DNA of 64,000 nucleotides, taken from positions 124,001-188,000 of the forward strand of contig NZ_CABDUX010000002.1 of the NCBI RefSeq assembly GCF_901411515.1. Direction: 5' to 3'. Position 1 is the first letter of the stretch. Each line of letters begins with the position of its first letter. Under the pieces are notes generated by a model. It was given only the letters and a program-made list of their open reading frames with translations. It ran no database searches and was not told where the DNA came from. The translations under genes were made by a program, and so were the position numbers. Shown here piece by piece: positions 63,541 to 64,000 of this stretch. Source of the DNA: Raoultibacter phocaeensis (lineage in GTDB: Bacteria > Actinomycetota > Coriobacteriia > Coriobacteriales > Eggerthellaceae).

Positions 63541-64000
63541 ATGGGGCTTGCTCGAAATTCAATACGTCGTATAACATGGCTCTGCGTCTCGATATGCGCT
63601 GCGGGTGCGGTAGTGGGGTGTGCGCCGCATGCGCCCAACGCGGTCAAAACAGAGAACGTCAGCGAGAACCCCGTTTCAGCAGTCGCCTTTACTTGGTCGC
63701 CCGATTCCGATTGTGCGATGTGCCACGCTATCGAATCGGAATCGATGCAGGACTCCGCGTATCCAGCCGCTCTTCACGAGCAGGAAGCGGCTGATTGCCC
63801 AACGTGCCATGCGGATGATTCGAAGCTGTCCGTGGCACACGAAGGGGTTCTGCCCGATTCCGAAATGCCGCAACGGTTGAAAAGCACGGCAGTGCCCGAG
63901 CAGCTGTGCCTCGATTGTCACGATGACGTGGCGGTTCTCGCGCAGGCAACCGAGGACCGTGCGGCGCTTATCGATTCCGAGGGAACCGTCGTCAACCCCC
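63541..64000 (+). CDS. Multihaem c-type cytochrome lipoprotein (N-terminal part)
   Basis: The frame starts at the ATG at 63541 (AAAGGGG upstream) and stays open to the last base, so the C-terminus is outside the window. The first 153 residues show a signal peptide with lipobox VVGC (cysteine near residue 27) and three CXXCH haem sites so far: CAMCH, CPTCH and CLDCH. Spacing resembles the tetrahaem c3-like partners of exported flavin reductases. By analogy with known cytochrome-flavoprotein pairs such as Cgr1/Cgr2, the next gene may be a Tat flavoprotein; this cannot be checked here. Confidence 0.9.
   Translation, partial: MGLARNSIRRITWLCVSICAAGAVVGCAPHAPNAVKTENVSENPVSAVAFTWSPDSDCAMCHAIESESMQDSAYPAALHEQEAADCPTCHADDSKLSVAHEGVLPDSEMPQRLKSTAVPEQLCLDCHDDVAVLAQATEDRAALIDSEGTVVNP

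Overview
The window is GC-rich bacterial chromosome and reads like a member of the Eggerthellaceae (Coriobacteriia). This is inferred from gene content: secreted Tat-signal FAD oxidoreductases of the fumarate-reductase type paired with small multihaem c-type lipoprotein cytochromes, a LuxR regulator with a polytopic membrane half, NrfD/ferredoxin modules and a selenocysteine formate dehydrogenase. No rRNA or tRNA gene and no CRISPR array was seen. Layout: 1-5.0 kb holds the tail of one flavoprotein, a LysR regulator, a membrane LuxR regulator and a complete Tat-lipoprotein flavoprotein. 5.0-5.7 kb is non-coding and carries a perfect 28-bp inverted repeat. 5.7-20.1 kb holds an OmpR/kinase pair, a CX3CX2C radical-SAM protein, a WYL regulator, a four-gene OmpR-kinase-ABC-FtsX operon, a DUF1015 protein and Elp3. 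20.2-26.4 kb holds a methyltransferase, a 193-bp MITE, a lipoprotein, a haem-type membrane protein, ThrH, a PurF-like protein without the N-terminal catalytic cysteine, and an asparaginase. 26.6-31.2 kb is a two-gene formate dehydrogenase operon: a fused NuoF-C/GltD-type flavoprotein and FdhF, read through an in-frame TGA as selenocysteine with a SECIS hairpin directly after it. 31.4-33.2 kb is an IS3-family element whose left end contains the same AT-rich module as the MITE. A frameshifted HipB-like gene follows. 33.7-41.4 kb holds EttA, a GntR-slipin-hexahaem cytochrome operon, and a ferredoxin-NrfD-flavoprotein respiratory cluster. 41.7-49.4 kb is mostly housekeeping or unknown: WYL regulator, DUF3788, SDR, MGMT-like, epimerase, rhomboid, small membrane protein, pyridine-nucleotide disulphide oxidoreductase, DUF5996. 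49.4-52.5 kb is an osmoprotectant-type ABC importer with a permease/binding-protein fusion. 52.7-58.5 kb looks like an accessory island: HigBA, DUF2130, a 58-residue ORF, ThpR, a NERD nuclease-like protein and an unknown zinc-ribbon protein. 58.5-63.3 kb has two divergent peptide deformylase paralogues around a flavodoxin, an amidohydrolase and an amino-acid transporter, then an XRE regulator. The window ends inside a multihaem lipoprotein cytochrome. How the genes work together (inference): much of the window serves anaerobic electron transfer across the membrane. Formate oxidation feeds reduced carriers, NrfD/ferredoxin units pass electrons outward, and haem lipoproteins deliver them to exported flavin reductases that may each use a different organic acceptor. 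Regulators lie next to several of these reductases. Coordinates and motifs were read by eye; family assignments rest on recognised motifs, not on a database search.
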